The translations under genes were made by a program, and so were the position numbers. Source: Acidobacteriota bacterium (GTDB lineage: Bacteria; Acidobacteriota; Blastocatellia; Chloracidobacteriales; Chloracidobacteriaceae). Taken from it: 64,000 bases of DNA. The stretch lies in the NCBI GenBank assembly GCA_016208495.1, contig JACQXX010000054.1:1-64000 (forward strand), given 5' to 3'. How positions within the stretch are numbered: position 1 is the stretch's first letter; every line of letters starts with the position of its first letter. Positions 27,305-34,837 of this stretch are shown here, in pieces. A model generated the notes under the pieces. That model saw nothing but the letters and a program-made list of their open reading frames with translations. It had not been told where the DNA came from and ran no database searches.

Positions 27305-28090
27305 ATGAAATCGTATTTCACCTTACTCATTCTTTCGCTGATATTGGTCAGCGTGATCGTCATCCAGACCAGCTATTCTCAAGAACAATCGGCCCCTCGA
27401 CAACCGGTAAAATTTCTGGCTGGGGCAACCCCGGTCATTGTGGAACCGACTTCCCAATCTCAAGCACCACAAGAACTACCTGCTCCGATCAATCCTGAGC
27501 CGGCAATTCAGTCTCAATCAGTCGAAGCAATAACCACTGATGAACCGGAAGAAGTAGAAGATTCAGGACCGCCCCATCTTCGCTTAAAAAATGTGCAAAC
27601 TGACTTTGGATTTGAAGACAGATCACCAAAAGTGATTCGCCCAGTTCGAATCCCCGATGCAGCCTTTCAAGCGATGTTTCGAGATAAGAAGAGTCGCGAA
27701 GTATTTGAATGCTTTGATTCCGAAGAGTATGGAGATAGTTACGATGAGCCTCCGCATTTACCAAGTCGCCAACTGATACAGCTTGCCCGACCAGCGTTGC
27801 TCGCCTCTGAAATTGATCTGAATCGAGATGGCCAGCGTGATTTGATTGTGGTAACGAGCGAAGAATTCAGTTGTCTGTGGGGAGGCCATGGTGGTCCATA
27901 CTGGGTTTTGCTCAAAACACCAAACGGGTACAAAGTGGTACTGACAACCTATGGACTAGGTTTTCATGTCCTGAAACACAAAACCAATGGAATGTACAAC
28001 CTTAAGTCGAGTTATTTCCAGGGCTACAATGGATACACCAACTACTTTAAATTCAATGGGAAAAAATATATTTTTGATTCAGAGGATTAA
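27305..28090 (+). CDS. Secreted protein of unknown function
   Basis: A 261-residue product with a signal peptide (KSYFTLLILSLILVSVIVIQ, cut probably after YSQ). A Pro/Gln/Glu-rich stretch (about 20-90) follows. The C-terminal domain includes DLNRDGQRDLIVV, a calcium-binding-like motif of the FG-GAP/VCBS type, and WGGHGGPYWVLLKTPNGYKV. GGAGG sits five bases before the ATG at 27305; an ATG at 27302 is possible. It follows the GH104 gene by 130 bases in the same direction. Function unknown. Confidence 0.75.
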   Translation: MKSYFTLLILSLILVSVIVIQTSYSQEQSAPRQPVKFLAGATPVIVEPTSQSQAPQELPAPINPEPAIQSQSVEAITTDEPEEVEDSGPPHLRLKNVQTDFGFEDRSPKVIRPVRIPDAAFQAMFRDKKSREVFECFDSEEYGDSYDEPPHLPSRQLIQLARPALLASEIDLNRDGQRDLIVVTSEEFSCLWGGHGGPYWVLLKTPNGYKVVLTTYGLGFHVLKHKTNGMYNLKSSYFQGYNGYTNYFKFNGKKYIFDSED

Positions 28091-28388
28091 CAATCCCCAA
28101 AAATGAACACGTTGAAAGAACAGATTCAGGCCAGAGAAATAGTGAAGCGATTGAAAAATCCATATTTCTTTGGCCTTTTTTTCCATCTCCAGCCTGATCC
28201 TCATTTCCTTTCCGCACTCGAAGATCAAACTCCGAATCAGTCCAAAATTGAGAAAAAGACGGTTCTGCTTTCAATAACTGATTGCTCTTCATTCGGATGA
28301 CTTGCGCCATACCGGTCACTTCAGTATTGTTTGGCGCACCTTCCGCCGTTCAGGCTAACCGTCACATCCCAACGGAGTTTCAAACATC
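28091..28388. other. Gene-free spacer before the AlkD-like gene
   Basis: I see no convincing gene in this 298-base stretch. A 65-codon open frame on the plus strand has no ribosome-binding site and no family features. No heptamer array is present here. Confidence 0.55.
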
Positions 28389-29093
28389 TTGCTCGACGCT
28401 ATTCACCTCAAGCTCAGGGAAGCCGCCAACCCTGAGAAAGCCAAAATTTTGCAGCGGTTCTTCAAAACTGGCCCTGGTGGGTACGGCGCTGGCGATGTGT
28501 TTTTGGGACTCACGGTGCCGTTTCTGCGTCAGGTCGTCCGTGAATTCCAGACGCTTTCCATGGACAATACGTTGACACTCCTGGCCTCTGAAGTTCACGA
28601 GGAACGCATGCTCGCATTGCTCATCTGGGTTCGTCAGTTTGAAAAAGGTAACACCCAGACGAAAAAGACGATCTATGACACTTACCTGCAAAACACCCGC
28701 CTGATCAACAACTGGGATCTGGTGGATGCGTCGGCAACATCTATCGTCGGAGGCTGGCTGTTTGAACAAACTGACCGTTCACGCCTGACTGAACTGGCTG
28801 TTTCGGAAAACCTCTGGGAACGCCGAATTGCCATGATTGCCACTTTTTACTTCATCCGGCGCAATCACTTTGACGATGCGCTGACCGTCGCGACCCAGCT
28901 CCTTTCTGACCGCGAAGACCTCATCCATAAGGCCGTGGGCTGGATGCTTCGCGAAACTGGCAAGCGGGACCTTGCAATTTTGGAAGGGTTCCTTCAAAAA
29001 CATTACTCCGTTATGCCGCGCACGATGCTTCGGTACGCGATTGAGCGATTTCCTGAAGATCGTCGGCAGCACTATCTCAAAGGAACTCTTTAA
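28389..29093 (+). CDS. AlkD-like DNA alkylation repair protein
   Basis: A 234-residue product, normal for the HEAT-like AlkD/AlkC glycosylase family that removes alkylated bases. Signatures: LQRFFKTGPGGYGAGDVFLG near the start, MLALLIWVRQFEKGN, LINNWDLVDASA, and IHKAVGWMLRETGKRD (the WMLRE helix). The likely start is TTG at 28389, with GGAG 12 bases upstream; the conserved region begins a few codons later and no ATG fits. It is followed by a VOC gene 23 bases downstream, so the two probably form an operon. Confidence 0.88.
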   Translation: MLDAIHLKLREAANPEKAKILQRFFKTGPGGYGAGDVFLGLTVPFLRQVVREFQTLSMDNTLTLLASEVHEERMLALLIWVRQFEKGNTQTKKTIYDTYLQNTRLINNWDLVDASATSIVGGWLFEQTDRSRLTELAVSENLWERRIAMIATFYFIRRNHFDDALTVATQLLSDREDLIHKAVGWMLRETGKRDLAILEGFLQKHYSVMPRTMLRYAIERFPEDRRQHYLKGTL

Positions 29094-29116
29094 CCAGCAC
29101 AGAAAGGAACTCACAT

Positions 29117-29506
29117 ATGAGCGAAACTCCGCAAATTGAACTCGGCAAAATTGGATGGATTGACCTGACCATTGAAGATGCAGACAACGTCCGTGATTTT
29201 TATAAGTCAGTCGTTGGTTGGGAAACCAGCGATATCAGCATGGGCGACTACAACGACTATTGCATGCATCCACCGGGAAGTGCTCCGGTTGCAGGCGTTT
29301 GCCACGCACGTGGCACCAACGTTGGATTGCCCGCGCAGTGGCTGATTTACATCACGGTGGCTGACCTGGAACAGAGCATGGCCCGCTGTGTTGAACTCGG
29401 CGGCGAGGTTCTGGTTGCTCCGAAATCAGCCGGCGAACATGGGAAATATTGTGTCATCCGCGATCCGGCAGGTGCCGTTTGTGGGCTTTTTCAGAAAGTT
29501 AGCTAA
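29117..29506 (+). CDS. VOC-family (glyoxalase/dioxygenase-like) protein
   Basis: A 129-residue single-domain VOC protein: GWIDLTIEDADNVRDFYKSV, MHPPGSAPVAGVCHARG and YCVIRDPAGAVCGLFQK. Such small proteins bind metals and act as lyases, dioxygenases or resistance proteins; the substrate cannot be told. AAAGGAAC precedes the ATG. It is the second gene after AlkD-like and is followed by a heptamer array. Confidence 0.88.
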   Translation: MSETPQIELGKIGWIDLTIEDADNVRDFYKSVVGWETSDISMGDYNDYCMHPPGSAPVAGVCHARGTNVGLPAQWLIYITVADLEQSMARCVELGGEVLVAPKSAGEHGKYCVIRDPAGAVCGLFQKVS

Positions 29507-29579
29507 CGCCAGATGAGGGACCAGGCCAGATCAAAGGACATAAAGGACATAAGGGATCAAAAGGACTAAAAATTCGAAA

Positions 29580-29673
29580 CCCTGAACCCTGAACCCTGAA
29601 CCCTGAACCCTGAACCCTGAACCCTGAACCCTGAACCCTGAACCCTGAACCCTGAACCCTGAACCCTGAACCC
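29580..29673. repeat. Perfect CCCTGAA heptamer array, 13 units
   Basis: Thirteen identical seven-base units (29580-29670) and a partial unit form the longest perfect array in the window. On this strand every frame has a TGA every seven codons; on the other strand it is fully open. It ends five bases before the ATG of the acetyltransferase gene. The preceding bases (29531-29570) hold nine-base AAAGGACAT-type units. Confidence 0.97.
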
Positions 29674-29677
29674 GAAA

Positions 29678-30136
29678 ATGTTCATTCGCCAGGCGCTTGC
29701 CTCAGACGCCAACCACCTTACCAGTCTTGCCCACGCTGCCAAACGGTACTGGAACTATCCGGAACACTGGCTGGCGGCGTGGGAGTCATCACTGACCATC
29801 ACACCGGAATTCATCAACACTCACCTGGTCTTTGCAGCCTGCGAAAATGATCAAATCCTTGGATTTTATGCACTTACCCAGGAGAGATCAGACTGGTTTC
29901 TCGAACATTGCTGGGTGCGGCCAGAATCCATCGGCACGGGAATTGGTCGCCAGTTGTTTGAACACGCAGTTAAAACGGCCCGCGCCGCCGGAATTCCCAG
30001 CCTTCTGATTGATGCCGACCCGTTTGCGGCTCCGTTTTATGAGCGAATGGGCGCCCGGCACGTTGGCACGATTCCTGCACCAGTTCCCGAACAGCCGGAG
30101 CGCACGCTCCCACGATTGCGAATTGGAGTGAGTTGA
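29678..30136 (+). CDS. GNAT-family N-acetyltransferase
   Basis: A 152-residue product with the GNAT fold: MFIRQALASDANHLTSLAH, a VFAACENDQILGFYAL strand, WVRPESIGTGIGRQLFEHAV (acetyl-CoA loop) and PFAAPFYERMGARHVGTI. The substrate is unknown. The bases before the ATG are the end of the CCCTGAA array, so no Shine-Dalgarno site is visible. Either translation is weak or it starts without one. The end of the gene runs into another repeat element. Confidence 0.9.
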   Translation: MFIRQALASDANHLTSLAHAAKRYWNYPEHWLAAWESSLTITPEFINTHLVFAACENDQILGFYALTQERSDWFLEHCWVRPESIGTGIGRQLFEHAVKTARAAGIPSLLIDADPFAAPFYERMGARHVGTIPAPVPEQPERTLPRLRIGVS

Positions 30137-30269
30137 AAAAACCAGGGCTGAGGGCTTGGGGCTGAGAAAACCAGGGCTTGGGGCAATCGAGGGATGAAAT
30201 AAAACCAATTCTTCAGCCCGATGTTTTCAGCCCTCAACCCCAAGCCCTCAGCCCTGGTTTTCTCAGCCC
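30136..30269. repeat. Inverted pair of CAGGGCTGAGGGCTTGGGG-type arrays
   Basis: Left arm (30136-30184) has AACCAGGGCTGAGGGCTTGG twice. The right arm (30213-30269) is its complement, with CCCAAGCCCTCAGCCCTGG. The core is about 28 bases. It could form a very long hairpin between two same-direction genes and may act as terminator. Confidence 0.85.
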
Positions 30270-30329
30270 GATTTTTCTCGCTTTGGTGTTCTCAAATTTC
30301 AAACTCTGCCTGGAAGGAATCACAACACT

Positions 30330-31847
30330 ATGTCCACTTCGACCGATGGGGTAGCCCCGTCAACTGCCCACAAGACGTCTTCAGAAACAGAATTTGCCAA
30401 AGGTCTCGGACTCTTTGATTCGATGATGGTGGTGGTCGGAGTCATGATCGGCTCCGGTATTTTTATTGTTTCGGCGGATATGGCGCGACTCCTCGGGAGC
30501 CCAGGCTGGTTGCTGGCGGCCTGGGTCGTCACAGGCATTCTGACAATTGCCGCAGCGCTGTCGTATGGCGAACTGGCCGCCATGATGCCACGCGCTGGTG
30601 GACAGTATGTGTATTTGCGCGAAGCATTTTCGCCAATGTGGGGGTTTCTCTACGGCTGGACGCTGTTTATGGTCATTCAGTGCGGCACCATTGCAGCAGT
30701 TGGCGTGGCCTTTGCTCGATTTCTGGGCGTGTTGTGGTCTCCGGTTTCAGAAACCAGCTATCTCATTTCACCCAGACACATTACGAGCAGCTATGCGGTG
30801 TCCCTGTCCTCAGCCCAACTGGTCGGAATCCTGGTGATTGTCTTTCTGACCTGGATGAATTCCCGTGGGCTGGAATATGGCAAGATTGTCCAGAATATCT
30901 TTACCATCACCAAAACCGGCGCCTTGCTGGGGTTGATTTTGCTGGGGTTGCTGGTCGGATGGAACGCCACGGCGGCCAATGCCAATTTTGGGAATCTCTG
31001 GACACCGCGCAGCTTCACACCGATTGTCCCTGGGTTGGATGTCACGACAACTTTCGGCCTCTTTGTCGGGATTTGCGTTGCGCAGGTTGGGTCGCTCTTC
31101 TCAGCCGATGCCTGGAATAACATCACGTTTACGGCTGGTGAAGTGCGCAACCCACAACGGAATCTGCCGCTTTCGCTGGCACTTGGCACCTTGATCGTGA
31201 TTTCGCTCTATCTGCTGGCCAACGTTGCCTATCTGGCCGTGTTGCCGCTGGAGCAAATCCAGAATGCACCGTCAGACCGTGTCGCGACCGCCACCATCAA
31301 CGCCATTTTCCCTGGCATGGGCGCCATGGTGATGGCTGTGGCGATTATGATCTCGACCTTTGGCTGTCTGAATGGAATCATTCTGGCTGGGGCGCGGGCC
31401 TACTACGCCATGGCCAAAGACGGCCTGTTTTTTGCGGCGGCGGGACGTCTCAATAGCGCGAAAGTTCCTGGCTGGGCCTTGATGATTCAGGGAATTTGGG
31501 CCGCGACACTGGTGCTGCCACGAACCTTTGACGTTCAAAGCAAAACCTACGGCAACCTCTATGGCAACCTGCTTGATTACATTGTGTCGGCGGCGGTGTT
31601 GTTTTATATCCTGACCATTCTGGCGGTGTTTCGGTTGCGCCAGACGCGTCCACATGCGGAACGACCATACAAAACTGTCGGGTATCCATTTGTCCCAGCG
31701 CTGTATTTGATCGGTGCGAGCGTGATCCTGGTGGTCCTCTTTATCTACCGTCCAGCCACGACCTGGCCGGGGCTTTTGATTGTGTTGAGCGGCGTTCCCA
31801 TCTATGCCTTCTTGAAGAATCGGGCTGGTTTGGTGAAGAATGGCTGA
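30330..31847 (+). CDS. APC-family amino acid permease
   Basis: A 505-residue product with about 12 membrane helices. The first helix motif GVMIGSGIFIVSADMARLLG is diagnostic of the amino acid-polyamine-organocation family, as are GELAAMMPRAGGQYVYLREA and FWTWMNSRG-like helix 5. A late segment, FRLRQTRPHAERPYKTVGYP, is usual for Lat/YfnA-type transporters. The substrate is probably an amino acid. AAGGAA lies upstream of the ATG at 30330. No amino acid enzyme gene is adjacent. Confidence 0.92.
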   Translation: MSTSTDGVAPSTAHKTSSETEFAKGLGLFDSMMVVVGVMIGSGIFIVSADMARLLGSPGWLLAAWVVTGILTIAAALSYGELAAMMPRAGGQYVYLREAFSPMWGFLYGWTLFMVIQCGTIAAVGVAFARFLGVLWSPVSETSYLISPRHITSSYAVSLSSAQLVGILVIVFLTWMNSRGLEYGKIVQNIFTITKTGALLGLILLGLLVGWNATAANANFGNLWTPRSFTPIVPGLDVTTTFGLFVGICVAQVGSLFSADAWNNITFTAGEVRNPQRNLPLSLALGTLIVISLYLLANVAYLAVLPLEQIQNAPSDRVATATINAIFPGMGAMVMAVAIMISTFGCLNGIILAGARAYYAMAKDGLFFAAAGRLNSAKVPGWALMIQGIWAATLVLPRTFDVQSKTYGNLYGNLLDYIVSAAVLFYILTILAVFRLRQTRPHAERPYKTVGYPFVPALYLIGASVILVVLFIYRPATTWPGLLIVLSGVPIYAFLKNRAGLVKNG

Positions 31848-31868
31848 CGAAATCAGGGGTCAGGGGTT

Positions 31869-32104
31869 CTGAAGGGATGAGGGATGAAAGATGAGGGATG
31901 AAAAAAATCCCCTGGTCATTCTGTCATCTGAGGCTCAGGGTTTTCGAACTTTGGCCCTGTATACCGGTTTCGTCCTTTTTGCCTTTCAGGCCGTAAACGA
32001 CCTGCCTCAATTCAGCCACCGCTACGCGGCGAAAACCTGGATAGGTGACAAGGAGACAGAGGCATTTTTTTCATCCCTCATCCCTCATCCCTCATCCCTT
32101 CTGA
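31869..32104. repeat. Inverted pair of GGGATGA arrays with a core of about 150 bases
   Basis: Left arm (31869-31909) consists of GGGATGA units ending in GGGATGAAAAAAATCCC. The right arm (32063-32104) is the near-exact complement, with TTTTTTTCATCCCTCATCCC. Pairing extends about 40 bp. The core (31910-32062) has no gene but includes a word GGTGACAAGGAGACAG. Confidence 0.88.
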
Positions 32105-32131
32105 AAACCCGGAACCCGGAACCCTCATCCT

Positions 32132-32458
32132 ATGGCCAGTTTTCAACAACTCACACCTCAAGAAGTCAAAGCCCGCCTTGATGCTGGTGACACAATTGTG
32201 TTGCTCGACGTGCGCGAGCGGCAGGAATTTGAATTTAACCACCTTGAAGGCGCCGTCTTTCGTCCGTTGAGCCAGATTCACACCTGGGTCAAGGAACTCG
32301 ATAAAACCAAAGAATACGTGGTGTATTGTCACCACGGCATGCGCAGCCAGCAGGCGTGTATGTTTATGTACCACAACGGTTTCCAGAAATTGAACAACCT
32401 GTATGGAGGGATTGACCTCTGGTCGCACGATGTTGATCCCACGGTACCGGTCTACTAA
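32132..32458 (+). CDS. Single-domain rhodanese
   Basis: A 108-residue rhodanese-like sulfurtransferase: LLDVRERQEFEFNHLEGAVF and a catalytic-loop region YVVYCHHGMRSQQACMFMY with Cys in the expected place (YCHHGMRS). It probably moves sulfur or acts in redox stress. A paralogue with the same layout is at 53094. The start follows a short GGAACCC array with no clear ribosome-binding site. The gene is bracketed by two repeat elements. Confidence 0.9.
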   Translation: MASFQQLTPQEVKARLDAGDTIVLLDVRERQEFEFNHLEGAVFRPLSQIHTWVKELDKTKEYVVYCHHGMRSQQACMFMYHNGFQKLNNLYGGIDLWSHDVDPTVPVY

Positions 32459-32460
32459 AA

Positions 32461-32550
32461 AGAGGGTTGAGGGTTGAGGGCTGAGGGTAGAAAATGCCAG
32501 ATTTCACTGGTTGAAAAGCCCTCAGCCCTCAGCCCTCAGCCCTCAGCCCT
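32461..32550. repeat. Inverted pair GGGTTGA/GGGCTGA and CAGCCCT
   Basis: Left arm 32461-32490 and right arm 32517-32550 (about five CAGCCCT units) are complementary with a 26-base core. It ends six bases before the next start codon and takes the place of a ribosome-binding site. Confidence 0.88.
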
Positions 32551-32556
32551 AATCGA

Positions 32557-34740
32557 ATGAAACAAATCGTCCAAAACTTTAAAACTGGGGAACTTCTCGT
32601 CGAAGAACTGCCCCCTCCTGCCTTGAAACCGGGCGGTGTGCTGGTCCACACCGCCTACTCACTGATCAGCGTTGGCACCGAACGCACCACGGTTGAAACC
32701 GGCCAGAGTTCTTTGATTGGAAAAGCGCTCAAACGGCCTGACCTGGTCAAACAGGTCTGGAATACCTTTCGGCGCGAAGGATTGCGCAGCACCTATGAAA
32801 AAGTAACGGCCCGACTCGAAGCCACCAAGGCCCTTGGGTACAGCTCTGCCGGAATTGTGCTTGAAGTCGGCGACGGGATTGACGAATTTCGCCCCGGCGA
32901 TCTGGTAGCCTGTGCCGGTGTCGGTTATGCCTCACACGCTGAAATCAACTTCATTCCGCGCAACCTCTGTACCCGCATCCCGGAAGGTGTCGGGCTGGAC
33001 GCGGCGGCCTACACCACGCTGGGCGCCATTGCGATGCAGGGTGTCCGTCAGGCCAAAGTCGAACTCGGTTCCTGTGTGGTCGTGATTGGGCTGGGATTGC
33101 TTGGCCAGATCACCGTGCAACTGCTCAAAGCCGCTGGATGCCGGGTGTTTGGCATTGACCTGTCACCAAGAGTTCTCGAACTGGCGAAAAAATCAGGCGC
33201 CGATGCCGTCTGCCTGCGCAGTGAAGACACACTCAAGGCCCAGTGCGAAGCATTCACCTATGGACGCGGCGCCGATGCAATTATCCTCACGGCAAGCACT
33301 GAAAAGGCTGACCCGGTTGAACTTGCCGGGGAACTGGCTCGGGACCGGGCCCGCGTGGTGGTGGTCGGCGCGGTCAAAATGGACATTCCCCGCGAGTACT
33401 ATTTCCGCAAAGAGCTTGAACTCTGTCTCTCGCGCTCATATGGACCAGGCCGCTATGACCCGGTCTATGAAGAAGGCGGAATTGATTACCCTATCGGCTA
33501 TGTGCGCTGGACTGAACGCCGCAACATGGAGGAATTTCTCCGGCTGGTGGCCAGCGGCGCCGTCAAAACCGACTTCTTGACCTCGCATCGGTTTTCGGTC
33601 GAACGTGCCCGCGACGCCTATGACGTCATTCTGGGCAAAACCAACGAACCCGTCTGCGGCGTCCTGATTGAATATCCAAAAGCTCCGGCTGGGACACCGC
33701 CGATTAGAAAATTGCTCACGGCGGGCGCGGCGGGGAAACCCAAATCAGGTGACATCGGCGTTGGCTTCATCGGCGCCGGGAATTTTGCCACCGCGACGCT
33801 CCTGCCGCCGCTCAAAGCGATTTCGAAAGTCAACCTGACCGGCGTGGTGACCTCAACCGGTATTTCAGCCAAGAACACCGCCAGCCGGTTCAAGTTTGAA
33901 TACTGTTCGTCTGATTTTCGCGAACTTCTCACCGACGGCAAAACCAACGCGGTCTTTATTGCGACCCGGCACAATCTGCACGCACAGATGACAATGGAGG
34001 TCCTGCGAAGTCGCGCCGCCGTGTTTGTTGAAAAACCACTGTGTTTGACAGAAGAGGAACTCAAGGAAATTGTGGCAGTTCACGCTCAAAGCGAACAGAT
34101 TCTGCTGGTTGGCTTTAATCGCCGGTTTTCTCCGCTGGCCCAAACCATCAAACAACGAATCGGCAAACGGAGCGGTCCGGCTACCATTAGCTATCGCGTC
34201 AATGCCGGGTTTATTCCTAAAGACAGTTGGATTCAGGATCCGCACGAAGGCGGCGGACGCATCATGGGCGAAGTTTGCCACTTTGTAGATATGATCCAGT
34301 TCCTGACCGGGGCCGAACCAGTGCGGGTCTTTGCGGAAACGGTTTCGTCCGGAAGCGAAAAAAATACCGATGCCGACACGGTTCAAATCGTGATCAAACT
34401 TTCGGATGGGTCGGTTGGGCACATTACTTACATTGCGGTTGGCGATACCAGCTTCCCCAAAGAACGGGTCGAATATTACGGCGATAACTCCGTGGCCGTG
34501 ATTGACGATTATGTTCAGGGAAGTTTCACCCGCCATGGCAAAACTGAAACCCTCAAAGGCGGGGCTCAGGACAAAGGTCACCGCAACGAAGTCGAGGCAT
34601 TTATCAAAGCGGTGGCTGAAGGCAAGGAAAGCCCGATTCCCTTCCGTTCGCTGGCCTTGACTACGCTCACCACGCTGAAAATCTGCGAGTCTATCGCCAC
34701 GGGTCAACCGGTGCGCGTCAATCCAGCGGATATTTTTTAG
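32557..34740 (+). CDS. Bi-domain oxidoreductase (alcohol dehydrogenase plus Gfo/Idh/MocA)
   Basis: A 727-residue fusion. The N-terminal half (1-360) is a medium-chain dehydrogenase: YSSAGIVLEVGDGIDEFRPG, a GLGLLGQITVQLLKAAGCRV nucleotide-binding fold and DFLTSHRFSVERARDAY. The C-terminal half (about 395-727) is a Gfo/Idh/MocA oxidoreductase: IGVGFIGAGNFATATLLPPL, VFVEKPLCLTEEELKE and GEVCHFVDMIQFLTGAEPV. This fusion is common in polysaccharide and nucleotide-sugar clusters. No other sugar gene is adjacent, so the substrate is unknown. The start is ATG 32557, directly after a heptamer array. Confidence 0.92.
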   Translation: MKQIVQNFKTGELLVEELPPPALKPGGVLVHTAYSLISVGTERTTVETGQSSLIGKALKRPDLVKQVWNTFRREGLRSTYEKVTARLEATKALGYSSAGIVLEVGDGIDEFRPGDLVACAGVGYASHAEINFIPRNLCTRIPEGVGLDAAAYTTLGAIAMQGVRQAKVELGSCVVVIGLGLLGQITVQLLKAAGCRVFGIDLSPRVLELAKKSGADAVCLRSEDTLKAQCEAFTYGRGADAIILTASTEKADPVELAGELARDRARVVVVGAVKMDIPREYYFRKELELCLSRSYGPGRYDPVYEEGGIDYPIGYVRWTERRNMEEFLRLVASGAVKTDFLTSHRFSVERARDAYDVILGKTNEPVCGVLIEYPKAPAGTPPIRKLLTAGAAGKPKSGDIGVGFIGAGNFATATLLPPLKAISKVNLTGVVTSTGISAKNTASRFKFEYCSSDFRELLTDGKTNAVFIATRHNLHAQMTMEVLRSRAAVFVEKPLCLTEEELKEIVAVHAQSEQILLVGFNRRFSPLAQTIKQRIGKRSGPATISYRVNAGFIPKDSWIQDPHEGGGRIMGEVCHFVDMIQFLTGAEPVRVFAETVSSGSEKNTDADTVQIVIKLSDGSVGHITYIAVGDTSFPKERVEYYGDNSVAVIDDYVQGSFTRHGKTETLKGGAQDKGHRNEVEAFIKAVAEGKESPIPFRSLALTTLTTLKICESIATGQPVRVNPADIF

Positions 34741-34744
34741 TTAC

Positions 34745-34836
34745 GGGTGCCTGGTGTTTCGTTCCTGGCTATTCTTCGAAGATACTGATTCCTAAGCACT
34801 AAGCACCAGGTACAAAGCACCAGTCACCAGGCACTC
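34745..34836. repeat. Degenerate GCACTAA/GCACCAG repeats before the TPR gene
   Basis: GGGTGCCTGGTGTTTCG (34745-34761) is partly complementary to CAAAGCACCAGTCACCAGGCAC (34813-34834). Between them lie units of TAAGCAC. It is another short inverted pair. It ends three bases before the next ATG. Confidence 0.6.
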
Positions 34837-34837
34837 C

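Noticed and set aside
28103-28300. 65-codon frame between the secreted protein and AlkD-like gene
   Set aside because: It has no ribosome-binding site and no recognisable pattern.
29580-29673. Telomere-like TTCAGGG/CCCTGAA array
   Set aside because: The unit resembles eukaryotic telomere repeats, but it is internal, bounded by bacterial genes and one of many heptamer families here.
29580-29673. CRISPR array
   Set aside because: The units are contiguous seven-base repeats without spacers, and no cas gene is in the window.
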